Source: Petrolisthes cinctipes (Eukaryota; Arthropoda; Malacostraca; Decapoda; Porcellanidae). From it: a DNA stretch of 64,000 nt. The stretch lies in the NCBI GenBank assembly GCA_033782935.1, contig JAWQEG010000710.1, positions 2,914,001 through 2,978,000 of the forward strand, in the 5' to 3' direction. The stretch's first letter is position 1; each line of letters begins with the position of its first letter. The position numbers were made by a program, and so were the translations under genes. The notes beneath the pieces were generated by a model, which was not told where the DNA came from, made no database searches, and saw nothing but the letters and a program-made list of their open reading frames with translations. Positions 22,773 through 34,364 of the stretch are shown piece by piece.

Positions 22773-24587
22773 CTGGGACCCCAAAATATTGAATTTTCGG
22801 GTGTTTTGAGCCTGAATTTGAGATATAAACGGGTACAGAAGATACATGCACATATTGACTTTGGGCATCTAAAATATCGATTTTCAGCATGTTTTGGGCA
22901 TGTATTTTGAAAATACTCTAACACGGAGTAGGCATGTACAGATCGCTTCTGGGACCCCAAAATTTCAAATTTTCGGGTGTTTTGAGCCTTAATTTGAGAT
23001 GTTAACGGGTACTGAAGATGCATGCACATATCGACTTTTGGGCACCTAAAACATCGATTTTGAGCATGTTTTGGGCCTGTATTTTGTAAATACTCTAACA
23101 CGGAGTAGGCATGTACAGATCGCTTCTGGGACCCCATAATATCGAATTTTCGGGTGTTTTGGGCCTGAATTTGAGATATCGCCTTTACGCACCTAAAATA
23201 TCGATTTTTAGCATGTTTTGAGCTTATATTTTGAAAATATTCTAGCACTGAGTAGGCATGTACAGATCGCTTCTGGGACCCCAAAATATCGAGTTTTCGG
23301 GTGTTTTGAGCCTGAATTTGAGATATAAACGAGTATAGAAGATGCATACACATATTGACTTTGGGCACCAAAAATATCGATTTTCAGCATGTTTTGGGCC
23401 TGAATTTTTAAAATACTCTAACACGGAGTAGGCATGTACAGTCGGCGACAGAAGTCCTGTCGTCTTACCTGCTTCACAGGGACATGCAGTGTTCATGGAC
23501 TCGATAAATACGCAAGTTTTCTACACCTAATAATCTCGAGTCTATGAACATCGCGTGCCTCGGTGAAGCAAGTGAGGCGACAGGACTTTTGCCGCAGACT
23601 GTACAGATCGCTTCTGGGACCCCAAAATATCGAGTTTTCGGGTGTTTAGGGCCAGAATTTGAGATATAAACGGGTACAGAAGATGCATGCACATATCGAC
23701 TTTTAGGCACCTAAAAGATCGATTTTCAGTATATTTTTGGCCTGTATTTTGAAAATACTCTAACACGGAGTAGGCATGTACAGATCTCTTCTGGGACCCC
23801 TAAATATCGAGTTTTCGGGTTTTTTGGGACTGAATTTGAGATATCGACTTTTTGGCACCTAAAATATCGATTTTTAGCATGTTTTTAGCCTATATTATGA
23901 AAATATTCTAGCACTGAGTATGCATGTACAGATTGCTTCTGGGACCCCAAAATATCAAATTTTCGGGTGTTTTGAGTCTGAATTTGAGATATAAACGGGT
24001 ACAGAAGATACATGCACATATTGACTATGGGCATCTAAAATATCGATTTTCAGCATGTTTTGGGCATGTATTTTGAAAATACTCTAACTCGGAGTAGGCA
24101 TGTACAGATCGCTTCTGGGACCCCAAAATATCGATTTTTCGGGTATTTTGAGCCTGAATTTGAGATATAAACGGGTACTGAAGATGCATGCACATATCGA
24201 CTTTTGGGCACCTAAAACATCGATTTTGAGCATGTTTTGGGCCTGTATTTTGAAAATACTCTAACACGGAGTAGGCATGTACAGATCGCTTCTGGGACCC
24301 CAAAATATCGAGTTTTCGGGTGTTTTGGGCCTGAATTTGAGATATCGCCTTTACGCACCTAAAATATCGATTTTTAGCATGTTTTGAGCCTATATTTTGA
24401 AAATATTCTAGCACTGAGTAGGCATGTACAGATCGCTTCTGGGACCCCTAAATATCGAATTTTTTGGGTGTTTTGGGCCTGAATTTGAGATATCGACTTT
24501 TTGGCACATAAAACATCGATTTTTAGCATGTTTTTAGCCTATATTTTGAAAATATTCTAGCACTGAGTAGGCATGTACAGATTGCTT
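22773..24587. repeat. Element-bearing 10-monomer HOR, copy 1 (1,815 bp)
   Basis: Anchor spacings are 176, 177, 147, 341, 177, 148, 176, 177, 147 and 149. This gives the order L L S2 L* L S1 L L S2 S1, where L* is a 176-bp monomer plus 165 bp of insertion. Specific variants are GAGATGTTAACGGG, CAGTATATTTTTGG and TTGACTATGGGC. The last two recur in copy 3 but not in copies 2 and 4. Confidence 0.92.
23439..23601. mobile_element. Fold-back MITE-like element, copy 1 (163 bp)
   Basis: The insert is unrelated to the satellite and more GC-rich. It starts CAGTCGGCGACAG and ends GCCGCAGACTG, flanked by TA on both sides within GCATGTA/TACAG; the empty site reads GCATGTACAG. Its two halves are long inverted repeats: arms 23,439-23,506 and 23,534-23,601 match at 54 of 68 positions around a 27-bp centre, and 11 of the 14 mismatches are transitions. 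A TA duplication with CAG...CTG ends fits a non-autonomous Tc1/mariner-type MITE. Because the target TGTACA is itself a palindrome, a 6-bp duplication with shorter ends cannot be excluded. It is too short to encode a transposase. Confidence 0.85.
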
Positions 24588-26256
24588 CTGGGACCCCAAA
24601 ATATTGAATTTTCGGGTGTTTTGAGCCTGAATTTGAGATATAAACGGGTACAGAAGATACATGCACATATTGACTTTGGGCATCTAAAATATCGATTTTC
24701 AGCATGTTTTGGGCATGTAATTTGAAAATACTCTAACACGGAGTAGGCATGTACAGATCGCTTCTGGGACCCCAAAATATCAAATTTTCGGGTGTTTTGA
24801 GCCTTAATTTGAGATGTTAACGGGTACTGAAGATGCATGCACATATCGACTTTTGGGCACCTAAAACATCGATTTTGAGCATGTTTTGGGCCTGTATTTT
24901 GTAAATACTCTAACACGGAGTAGGCATGTACAGATCGCTTCTGGGACCCCATAATATCGAATTTTCGGGTGTTTTGGGCCTGAATTTGAGATATCGCCTT
25001 TACGCACCTAAAATCTCGATTTTTAGCATGTTTTGAGCTTATATTTTGAAAATATTCTAGCACTGAGTAGGCATGTACAGATCGCTTCTGGGACCCCAAA
25101 ATATCGAATTTTCGGGTGTTTTGAGCCTGAATTTGAGATATAAACGAGTATAGAAGATGCATACACATATTGACTTTGGGCACCAAAAATATCGATTTTC
25201 AGCATGTTTTGGGCCTGAATTTTTAAAATACTCTAACACGGAGTAGGCATGTACAGTCGGCGGCAGAAGTCCTGTCGTCTTACCTGCTTCACAGGGACAT
25301 GCAGTGTTCATGGACTCGATAAATACGCAAGTTTTCTACACCTAATAATCTCGAGTCTATGAACATCGCGTGCCTCGGTGAAGCAAGTGAGGCGACAGGA
25401 CTTTTGCCGCCGACTGTACAGATCGCTTCTGGGACCCCAAAATATCGAGTTTTCGGGTGTTTAGGGCCAGAATTTGAGATATAAACGGGTACAGAAGATG
25501 CATGCACAAATCGACTTTTAGGCACCTAAAAGATCGATTTTCAGTATGTTTTTGGCCTGTATTTTGAAAATACTCTAACACGGAGTAGGCATGTACAGAT
25601 CTCTTCTGGGACCCCTAAATATCGAGTTTTCGGGTTTTTTGGGACTGAATTTGAGATATCGACTTTTTGGCACCTATAATATCGATTTTTAGCATGTTTT
25701 TAGCCTATATTATGAAAATATTCTAGCACTGAGTATGCATGTACAGATTGCTTCTGGGACCCCAAAATATCGAATTTTCGGGTGTTTTGAGTCTGAATTT
25801 GAGATATAAACGGGTACAGAAGATACATGCACATATTGACTTTGGGCATCTAAAATATCGATTTTCAGCATGTTTTGGGCATGTATTTTGAAAATACTCT
25901 AACTCGGAGTAGGCATGTACAGATCGCTTCTGGGACCCCAAAATATCGATTTTTCGGGTATTTTGAGCCTGAATTTGAGATATAAACGGGTACTGAAGTT
26001 GCATGCACATATCGACTTTTGGGCACTTAAAAAACATCGATTTTGAGCATTTTTTGGGCCTGTATTTTGAAAATACTCTAACACGGAGTAGGCATGTACA
26101 GATCTCTTCTGGGACCCCTAAATATCGAGTTTTCGGGTTTTTTGGGACTGAATTTGAGATATCGACTTTTTGGCACATAAAACATCGATTTTTAGCATGT
26201 TTTTAGCCTATATTTTGAAAATATTCTAGCACTGAGTAGGCATGTACAGATTGCTT
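24588..26256. repeat. Element-bearing HOR, copy 2 (1,669 bp, one S2 missing)
   Basis: This is the same order as copy 1 but without the ninth monomer (S2), shortening it by 146 bp. At the altered point, 26,101-26,160, the sequence reads GATCTCTTCTGGGACCCC, then CGAGTTTTCGGGTTTTTTGG. That is the head of the S1 monomer found about 500 bp upstream in the same HOR (near 25,600). This suggests exchange with, or conversion from, that monomer. Variants shared with copy 4 include GCACAAATCGAC. Confidence 0.9.
25254..25416. mobile_element. Fold-back MITE-like element, copy 2 (163 bp)
   Basis: Same position within the HOR and same length as copy 1. The ends are CAGTCGGCGGCAG and GCCGCCGACTG, so the outer 12 bases form a perfect inverted repeat. 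This probably represents the ancestral end, with copies 1 and 3 carrying later changes. Confidence 0.85.
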
Positions 26257-28071
26257 CTGGGACCCCAAAATATTGAATTTTCGGGTGTTTTGAGCCTGAA
26301 TTTGAGATATAAACGGGTACAGAAGATACATGCACATATTGACTTTGGGCATCTAAAATATCGATTTTCAGCATGTTTTGGGCATGTATTTTGAAAATAC
26401 TCTAACACGGAGTAGGCATGTACAGATCGCTTCTGGGACCCCAAAATTTCAAATTTTCGGGTGTTTTGAGCCTTAATTTGAGATGTTAACGGGTACTGAA
26501 GATGCATGCACATATCGACTTTTGGGCACCTAAAACATCGATTTTGAACATGTTTTGGGCCTGTATTTTGTAAATACTCTAACACGGAGTAGGCATGTAC
26601 AGATCGCTTCTGGGACCCCATAATATCGAATTTTCGGGTGTTTTGGGCCTGAATTTGAGATATCGCCTTTACGCACCTAAAATATCGATTTTTAGCATGT
26701 TTTGAGCTTATATTTTGAAAATATTCTAGCACTGAGTAGGCATGTACAGATCGCTTCTGGGACCCCAAAATATCGAATTTTCGGGTGTTTTGAGCCTGAA
26801 TTTGAGATATAAACGAGTATAGAAGATGCATACACATATTGACTTTGGGCACCAAAAATATCGATTTTCAGCATGTTTTGGGCCTGAATTTTTAAAATAC
26901 TCTAACACGGAGTAGGCATGTACAGTCGGCGACAGAAGTCCTGTCGTCTTACCTGCTTCACAGGGACATGCAGTGTTCATGGACTCGATAAATACGCAAG
27001 TTTTCTACACCTAATAATCTCGAGTCTATGAACATCGCGTGCCTCGGTGAAGCAAGTGAGGCGACAGGACTTTTGCCGCAGACTGTACAGATCGCTTCTG
27101 GGACCCCAAAATATCGAGTTTTCGGGTGTTTAGGGCCAGAATTTGAGATATAAACGGGTACAGAAGATGCATGCACATATCGACTTTTAGGCACCTAAAA
27201 GATCGATTTTCAGTATATTTTTGGCCTGTATTTTGAAAATACTCTAACACGGAGTAGGCATGTACAGATCTCTTCTGGGACCCCTAAATATCGAGTTTTA
27301 CGGGTTTTTTGGGACTGAATTTGAGATATCGACTTTTTGGCACCTAAAATATCGATTTTTAGCATGTTTTTAGCCTATATTATGAAAATATTCTAGCACT
27401 GAGTATGCATGTACAGATTGCTTCTGGGACCCCAAAATATCAAATTTTCGGGTGTTTTGAGTCTGAATTTGAGATATAAACGGGTACAGAAGATACATGC
27501 ACATATTGACTATGGGCATCTAAAATATCGATTTTCAGCATGTTTTGGGCATGTATTTTGAAAATACTCTAACTCGGAGTAGGCATGTACAGATCGCTTC
27601 TGGGACCCCAAAATATCGATTTTTCGGGTATTTTGAGCCTGAATTTGAGATATAAACGGGTACTGAAGATGCATGCACATATCGACTTTTGGGCACCTAA
27701 AACATCGATTTTGAGCATGTTTTGGGCCTGTATTTTGAAAATACTCTAACACGGAGTAGGCATGTACAGATCGCTTCTGGGACCCCAAAATATCGAGTTT
27801 TCGGGTGTTTTGGGCCTGAATTTCAGATATCGCCTTTACGCACCTAAAATATCGATTTTTAGCATGTTTTGAGCCTATATTTTGAAAATATTCTAGCACT
27901 GAGTAGGCATGTACAGATCGCTTCTGGGACCCCTAAATATCGAATTTTCGGGTGTTTTGGGCCTTAATTTGAGATATCGACTTTTTGGCACATAAAACAT
28001 CGATTTTTAGCATGTTTTTAGCCTATATTTTGAAAATATTCTAGCACTGAGTAGGCATGTACAGATTGCTT
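26257..28071. repeat. Element-bearing HOR, copy 3 (1,815 bp)
   Basis: Full 10-monomer arrangement. It shares CAGTATATTTTTGG, TTGACTATGGGC and the element ends of copy 1. Copy 1 to copy 3 is 3,484 bp measured on the element, as is copy 2 to copy 4, which indicates block duplication of two HORs at once. A private extra A is present in GAGTTTTACGGG near 27,300. Confidence 0.92.
26923..27085. mobile_element. Fold-back MITE-like element, copy 3 (163 bp)
   Basis: The end variants are those of copy 1 (GGCGACAG and CCGCAGACTG). It lies 3,484 bp from copy 1, in the same monomer of the HOR. Confidence 0.85.
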
Positions 28072-29885
28072 CTGGGACCCCAAAATATTGAATTTTCGGG
28101 TGTTTTGAGCCTGAATTTGAGATATAAACGGGTACAGAAGATACATGCACATATTGACTTTGGGCATCTAAAATATCGATTTTCAGCATGTTTTGGGCAT
28201 GTAATTTGAAAATACTCTAACACGGAGTAGGCATGTACAGATCGCTTCTGGGACCCCAAAATATCAAATTTTCGGGTGTTTTGAGCCTTAATTTGAGATG
28301 TTAACGGGTACTGAAGATGCATGCACATATCGACTTTTGGGCACCTAAAACATCGATTTTGAGCATGTTTTGGGCCTGTATTTTGTAAATACTCTAACAC
28401 GGAGTAGGCATGTACAGATCGCTTCTGGGACCCCATAATATCGAATTTTCGGGTGTTTTGGGCCTGAATTTGAGATATCGCCTTTACGCACCTAAAATCT
28501 CGATTTTTAGCATGTTTTGAGCTTATATTTTGAAAATATTCTAGCACTGAGTAGGCATGTACAGATCGCTTCTGGGACCCCAAAATATCGAATTTTCGGG
28601 TGTTTTGAGCCTGAATTTGAGATATAAACGAGTATAGAAGATGCATACACATATTGACTTTGGGCACCAAAAATATCGATTTTCAGCATGTTTTGGGACT
28701 GAATTTTTAAAATACTCTAACACGGAGTAGGCATGTACAGTCGGCGGCAGAAGTCCTGTCGTCTTACCTGCTTCACAGGGACATGCAGTGTTCATGGACT
28801 CGATAAATACGCAAGTTTTCTACACCTAATAATCTCGAGTCTATGAACATCGCGTGCCTCGGTGAAGCAAGTGAGGCGACAGGACTTTTGCCGCCGACTG
28901 TACAGATCGCTTCTGGGACCCCAAAATATCGAGTTTTCGGGTGTTTAGGGCCAGAATTTGAGATATAAACGGGTACAGAAGATGCATGCACAAATCGACT
29001 TTTAGGCACCTAAAAGATCGATTTTCAGTATGTTTTTGGCCTGTATTTTGAAAATACTCTAACACGGAGTAGGCATGTACAGATCTCTTCTGGGACCCCT
29101 AAATATCGAGTTTTCGGGTTTTTTGGGACTGAATTTGAGATATCGACTTTTTGGCACCTAAAATATCGATTTTTAGCATGTTTTTAGCCTATATTATGAA
29201 AATATTCTAGCACTGAGTATGCATGTACAGATTGCTTCTGGGACCCCAAAATATCGAATTTTCGGGTGTTTTGAGTCTGAATTTGAGATATAAACGGGTA
29301 CAGAAGATACATGCACATATTGACTTTGGGCATCTAAAATATCGATTTTCAGCATGTTTTGGGCATGTATTTTGAAAATACTCTAACTCGGAGTAGGCAT
29401 GTACAGATCGCTTCTGGAACCCTAAAATATCGATTTTTCGGGTATTTTGAGCCTGAATTTGAGATATAAACGGGTACTGAAGATGCATGCACATATCGAC
29501 TTTTGGGCACCTAAAACATCGATTTTGAGCATGTTTTGGGCCTGTATTTTGAAAATACTCTAACACGGAGTAGGCATGTACAGATCGCTTCTGGGACCCC
29601 AAAATATCGAGTTTTCGGGTGTTTTGGGCCAGAATTTGAGATATCGCCTTTACGCACCTAAAATATCGATTTTTAGCATGTTTTGAGCCTATATTTTGAA
29701 AATATTCTAGCACTGAGTAGGCATGTACAGATCGCTTCTGGGACCCCTAAATATCGAATTTTCGGGTGTTTTGGGCCTTAATTTGAGATATCGACTTCTT
29801 GGCACATAAAACATCGATTTTTAGCATGTTTTTAGCCTATATTTTGAAAATATTCTAGCACTGAGTAGGCATGTACAGATTGCTT
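28072..29885. repeat. Element-bearing HOR, copy 4 (1,814 bp)
   Basis: Full arrangement, including the S2 monomer that copy 2 lacks. It shares GCACAAATCGAC and the element variants of copy 2. Private changes include CTGGAACCCTAAAATATCG near 29,415. Confidence 0.92.
28738..28900. mobile_element. Fold-back MITE-like element, copy 4 (163 bp)
   Basis: The end variants are those of copy 2 (GGCGGCAG and CCGCCGACTG). It lies 3,484 bp from copy 2. The host monomer has GGGACTGAATTTTTAAAA instead of GGGCCTG just upstream, a private change. Confidence 0.85.
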
Positions 29886-30726
29886 CTGGGACCCCAAAAT
29901 ATTGAATTTTCGGGTGTTTTGAGCCTGAATTTGAGATATAAACGGGTACAGAAGATACATGCACATATTGACTTTGGGCATCTAAAATATCGATTTTCAG
30001 CATGTTTTGGGCATGTATTTTGAAAATACTCTAACACGGAGTAGGCATGTACAGATCGCTTCTGGGACCCCAAAATATCAAATTTTCGGGTGTTTTGAGC
30101 CTTAATTTGAGATCTTAACGGGTACTGAAGATGCATGCACATATCGACTTTTGGGCACCTAAAACATCGATTTTGAGCATGTTTTGGGCCTGTATTTTGT
30201 AAATACTCTAACACGGAGTAGGCATGTACAGATCGCTTCTGGGACCCCATAATATCGAATTTTCGGGTGTTTTGGGCCTGAATTTGAGATATCGCCTTTA
30301 CGCACCTAAAATCTCGATTTTTAGCATGTTTTGAGCTTATATTTTGAAAATATTCTAGCACTGAGTAGGCATGTACAGGTCGCTTCTGGGACCCCAAAAT
30401 ATCGAATTTTCGGGTGTTTTGAGCCTGAATTTGAGATATAAACGAGTATAGAAGATGCATACACATATTGACTTTGGGCACCAAAAATATCGATTTTCAG
30501 CATGTTTTGGGCCTGAATTTTTAAAATACTCTAACACGGAGTAGGCATGTACAGTCGGCGGCAGAAGTCCTGTCGTCTTACCTGCTTCGCAGGGACATGC
30601 AGTGTTCATGGACTCGATAAATACGCAAGTTTTCTACACCTAATAATCTCGAGTCTATGAACATCGCGTGCCTCGGTGAAGCAAGTGAGGCGACAGGACT
30701 TTTGTTGCCGACTGTACAGATCGCTT
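29886..30726. repeat. Element-bearing HOR, copy 5 (partial)
   Basis: The copy begins L L S2 L* with the fifth element. After the next L and S1 monomers it switches (about 31,052) to the 8-monomer HOR arrangement described next. Private variants are GATCTTAACGGG near 30,112 and TACAGGTCGC near 30,375. Confidence 0.88.
30552..30714. mobile_element. Fold-back MITE-like element, copy 5 (163 bp)
   Basis: The left end is as in copies 2 and 4, but the right end reads TTTTGTTGCCGACTG and the left arm reads CTTCGCAGGG instead of CTTCACAGGG. It is the rightmost element-bearing copy, and the HOR arrangement changes about 340 bp downstream. Confidence 0.85.
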
Positions 30727-32056
30727 CTGGGACCCCAAAATATCGAGTTTTCGGGTGTTTAGGGCCAGAATTTGAGATATAAACGGGTACAGAAGATGCA
30801 TGCACATATCGACTTTTAGGCACCTAAAAGATCGATTTTCAGTATGTTTTTGGCCTGTATTTTGAAAATACTCTAACACGGAGTAGGCATGTACAGATCT
30901 CTTCTGGGACCCCTAAATATCGAGTTTTCGGGTTTTTTGGGACTGAATTTGAGATATCGACTTTTTGGCACCTAAAATATCGATTTTTAGCATGTTTTTA
31001 GCCTATATTATGAAAATATTCTAGCACTGAGTAGGCATGTACAGATCGCTTCTGGGACCCCAAAATATCGAATTTTCGGGTGTTTTTAGCCTGAAATTGA
31101 GATATAAACGAGTACAGAAGATGCATGCACATATCGACTTTTGGGCACCTAAAATATCGATTTTGAGCATGTTTTGAGCCAATATTTTGAAAACATTCTA
31201 ACACTGAGTAGGCATATACAGATCGCTTCTGAGACCCCAAAATATTGAATTTTCGGGTGTTTTGAGCCTGAGTTTGAGATATAAACGAGTACAGAAGATG
31301 CATGCACATATCGACTTTTGGGCACATAAAATATCGATTTTTGGCATGTTTTGAGCCTATATTTTGAAAGCATTCTAGCACTGAATAGGCATGTACAGAT
31401 CGCTTCTGGGACCCAAAAATATCGAATTTTCGGGTTTTTAGGGCCAGAATTTGAGATATAAACGGGTACAGAAGATGCATGCACATATCGACTTTTGGGC
31501 ACCAATAAGATCGATTTTCAGTATGTTTTTGGCCTGTATTTTGAAAATACTCTGACACGGAGTACGCATGTACAGATCGCTTCTGGGACCCCAAAATATC
31601 AAATTTTCGGGTGTTTTGAGCCTTAATTTGAGATATAAACGGGTACTGAAGATGCATGCACATATCGACTTTTGGGCACCTAAAACATCGATTTTGAGCA
31701 TGTTTTGGGCCTGTATTTTGTAAATACTCTAACACGGAGTAGGCATGTACAGATCGCTTCTGGGACCCCATAATATCGAATTTTCGGGTGTTTTGGGCCT
31801 GAATTTGAGATATCGCCTTTACGCACCTAAAATATCGATTTTTTAGCATGTTTTGAGCTTATATTTTGAAAATATTCTAGCACTGAGTAGGCATGTACAG
31901 ATCGCTTCTGGGACCCCAAAATATCGAGTTTTCGGGTGTTTTGAGCCTGAATTTGAGACATATTGACTTTGGGCACCAAAAATATCGATTTTCAGCATGT
32001 TTTGGGCCTGAATTTTTAAAATACTCTAACACGGAGTAGGCATGTACAGATCGCTT
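30727..32056. repeat. 8-monomer HOR, copy 1 (1,330 bp)
   Basis: The order is L S1 L L L L S2 D. D is a roughly 149-bp monomer with the junction TTGAGACATATTGAC (near 31,955), lacking 27 bp relative to its L parent. The first seven monomers correspond to the start of the 1,712-bp HOR, so the 8-mer looks like a shortened derivative. Confidence 0.87.
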
Positions 32057-33385
32057 CTGGGACCCCAAAATATCGAATTTTCGGGTGTTTATGGCCAGAA
32101 TTTGAGATATAAACGGGTACAGAAGATGCATGCACATATCGACTTTTAGGCACCTAAAAGATCGATTTTCAGTATGTTTTTGGCCTGTATTTTGAAAATA
32201 CTCTAACACGGAGTAGGCATGTACAGATCCCTTCTGGGACCCCTAAATATCGAGTTTGCGGGTTTTTTGGGACTGAATTTGAGATATCGACTTTTTGGCA
32301 CCTAAAATATCGATTTTTAGCATGTTTTTAGCCTTTATTATGAAAATATTCTAGCACTGACTAGGCATGTACAGATCGCTTCTGGGACCCCAAAATATCG
32401 AATTTTCGGGTGTTTCGAGCCTGAATTTGAGATATAAACGAGTACAGAAGATGCATGCACATATCGACTTTTGGGTACCTAAAATATCGATTTTGAGCAT
32501 GTTTTGAGCCTATATTTTGAAAACATTCTAGCACTGAGTAGGCATGTACAGATCGCTTCTGGGACCCCAAAATATTGAATTTTCGGGTGTTTTGAGCCTG
32601 AGTTTGAGATATAAACGAGTACAGAAGATGCATGCACATATCGACTTTTGGGCACATAAAATATCGATTTTGAGCATGTTTTGAGCCTATATTTTGAAAG
32701 CATTCTAGCACTGAATAGGCATGTACAGATCGCTTCTGGGACCTAAAAATATCGAATTTTCGGGTTTTTAGTGCCAGAATTTGAGATATAAACAGGTACA
32801 GAAGATGCATGCACATATCGACTTTTGGGCACCTATAAGATCGATTTTCAGTATGTTTTTGGCCTGTATTTTGAAAATACTCTGACACGGAGTAGGCATG
32901 TACAGATTGCTTCTGGGACCCCAAAATATCAAATTTTCGGGTGTTTTGAGCCTTAATTTGAATTATAAACGGGTACTGAAGATGCATGCACATATCGACT
33001 TTTGGGCACCTAAAACATCGATTTTGAGCATGTTTTGGCCCTGTATTTTGTAAATACTCTAACACGGAGTAGGCATGTACAGATCGCTTCTGGGACCCCA
33101 TAATATCGAATTTTCGGGTGTTTTGGGCCTGAATTTGAGATATCGCCTTTACGCACCTAAAATATCGATTTTTAGCATGTTTTGAGCTTATATTTTGAAA
33201 ATATTCTAGCACTGAGTAGGCATGTACAGATCGCTTCTGGGACCCCAAAATATCGAGTTTTCGGGTGTTTTGAGCCTGAATTTGAGACATATTGAATTTG
33301 GGCACCAAAAATATCGATTTTCAGCATGTTTTGGGCCTGATTTTTTAAAATACTTTAACACGGAGTAGGCATGTACAGATCGCTT
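32057..33385. repeat. 8-monomer HOR, copy 2 (1,329 bp)
   Basis: The same order L S1 L L L L S2 D sums to 1,329 bp. D is at about 33,284. Markers include CGAGTTTGCGGG, GTTTATGGCCAG and GGGACCTAAAAATATCG. Confidence 0.87.
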
Positions 33386-34364
33386 CTGGGACCCCAAAAT
33401 ATCGAATTTTCGGGTGTTTATGGCCAGAATTTGAGATATAAACGGGTACAGAAGATGCATGCACATATCGACTTTTAGGCACCTAAAAGATCGATTTTCA
33501 GTATGTTTTTGGCCTGTATTTTGAAAATACTCTAACACGGAGTAGGCATGTACAGATCCCTTCTGGGACCCCTAAATATCGAGTTTGCGGGTTTTTTGGG
33601 ACTGAATTTGAGATATCGACTTTTTGGCGCCTAAAATATCGATTTTTAGCATGTTTTTAGCCTATTTTTTGAAAATATTCTAGCACTGAGTAGGCATGTA
33701 CAGATTGTTTCTGGGACCCTAAAATATTGAATTTTCGGGTGTATTGAGCCTGAATTTGAGATATAAACGGGTACAGAAGATGCATGCACATATCGACTTT
33801 TGGGCACCTATAAGATCGATTTTCAGTATGTTTTTGGCCTGTATTTTGAAAATACTCTGACACGGAGTACGCATGTACAGATCGCTTCTGGGACCCCAAA
33901 ATATCAAATTTTCGGGTGTTTTGAGCCTTAATTTGAGATATAAACGGGTACTGAAGATGCATGCACATATCGACTTTTGGGCACCTAAAACATCGATTTT
34001 GAGCATGTTTTGGGCCTGTATTTTGTAAATACTCTAACACGGAGTAGGCATGTACAGATCGCTTCTGGGACCCCATAATATCGAATTTTCGGGTGTTTTG
34101 GGCCTGAATTTGAGATATCGCCTTTACGCACCTAAAATATCGATTTTTAGCATGTTTTGAGCTTATATTTTGAAAATATTCTAGCACTGAGTAGGCATGT
34201 ACAGATCGCTTCTGGGACCCCAAAATATCGAGTTTTCGGGTGTTTTGAGCCTGAATTTTAGACATATTGACTTTGGGCACCAAAAATATCAAATAGCATT
34301 CAGCATGTTTTGGGCCTGATTTTTTAAAATACTCTAACACGGAGTAGGCATGTACAGATCGCTT
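33386..34364. repeat. 6-monomer HOR (979 bp), copy 1
   Basis: Anchors at 33386, 33563, 33711, 33888, 34065, 34212 and 34365 give L S1 L L S2 D'. D' is 153 bp: D with TATCGATTTTCAGC replaced by TATCAAATAGCATTCAGC (+4 bp). Two L monomers of the 8-mer are missing. Further copies lie at 37,824-38,802 and 43,380-44,358. Confidence 0.9.
34291..34300. repeat. Private marker AAATAGCATT in monomer D'
   Basis: This 10-base string replaces part of the CGATTTT box and is found only in D' monomers: 34,291, 37,750, 38,729, 43,306 and 44,285. The spacings are 3459, 979, 4577 and 979. It is a clean tag for one amplification lineage. Confidence 0.9.

Noticed and set aside
23439..23601. tRNA-like or SINE origin for the inserted element
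   Set aside because: No A/B box, no poly-A tail and no tRNA cloverleaf. The long terminal inverted repeats and TA flanks point to a DNA transposon derivative.
23242..23710. Minus-strand open frames that run across the fold-back element
   Set aside because: They join satellite to element sequence, exist only because the insertion happens to stay open, and encode nothing recognisable. The element is too short for a transposase.
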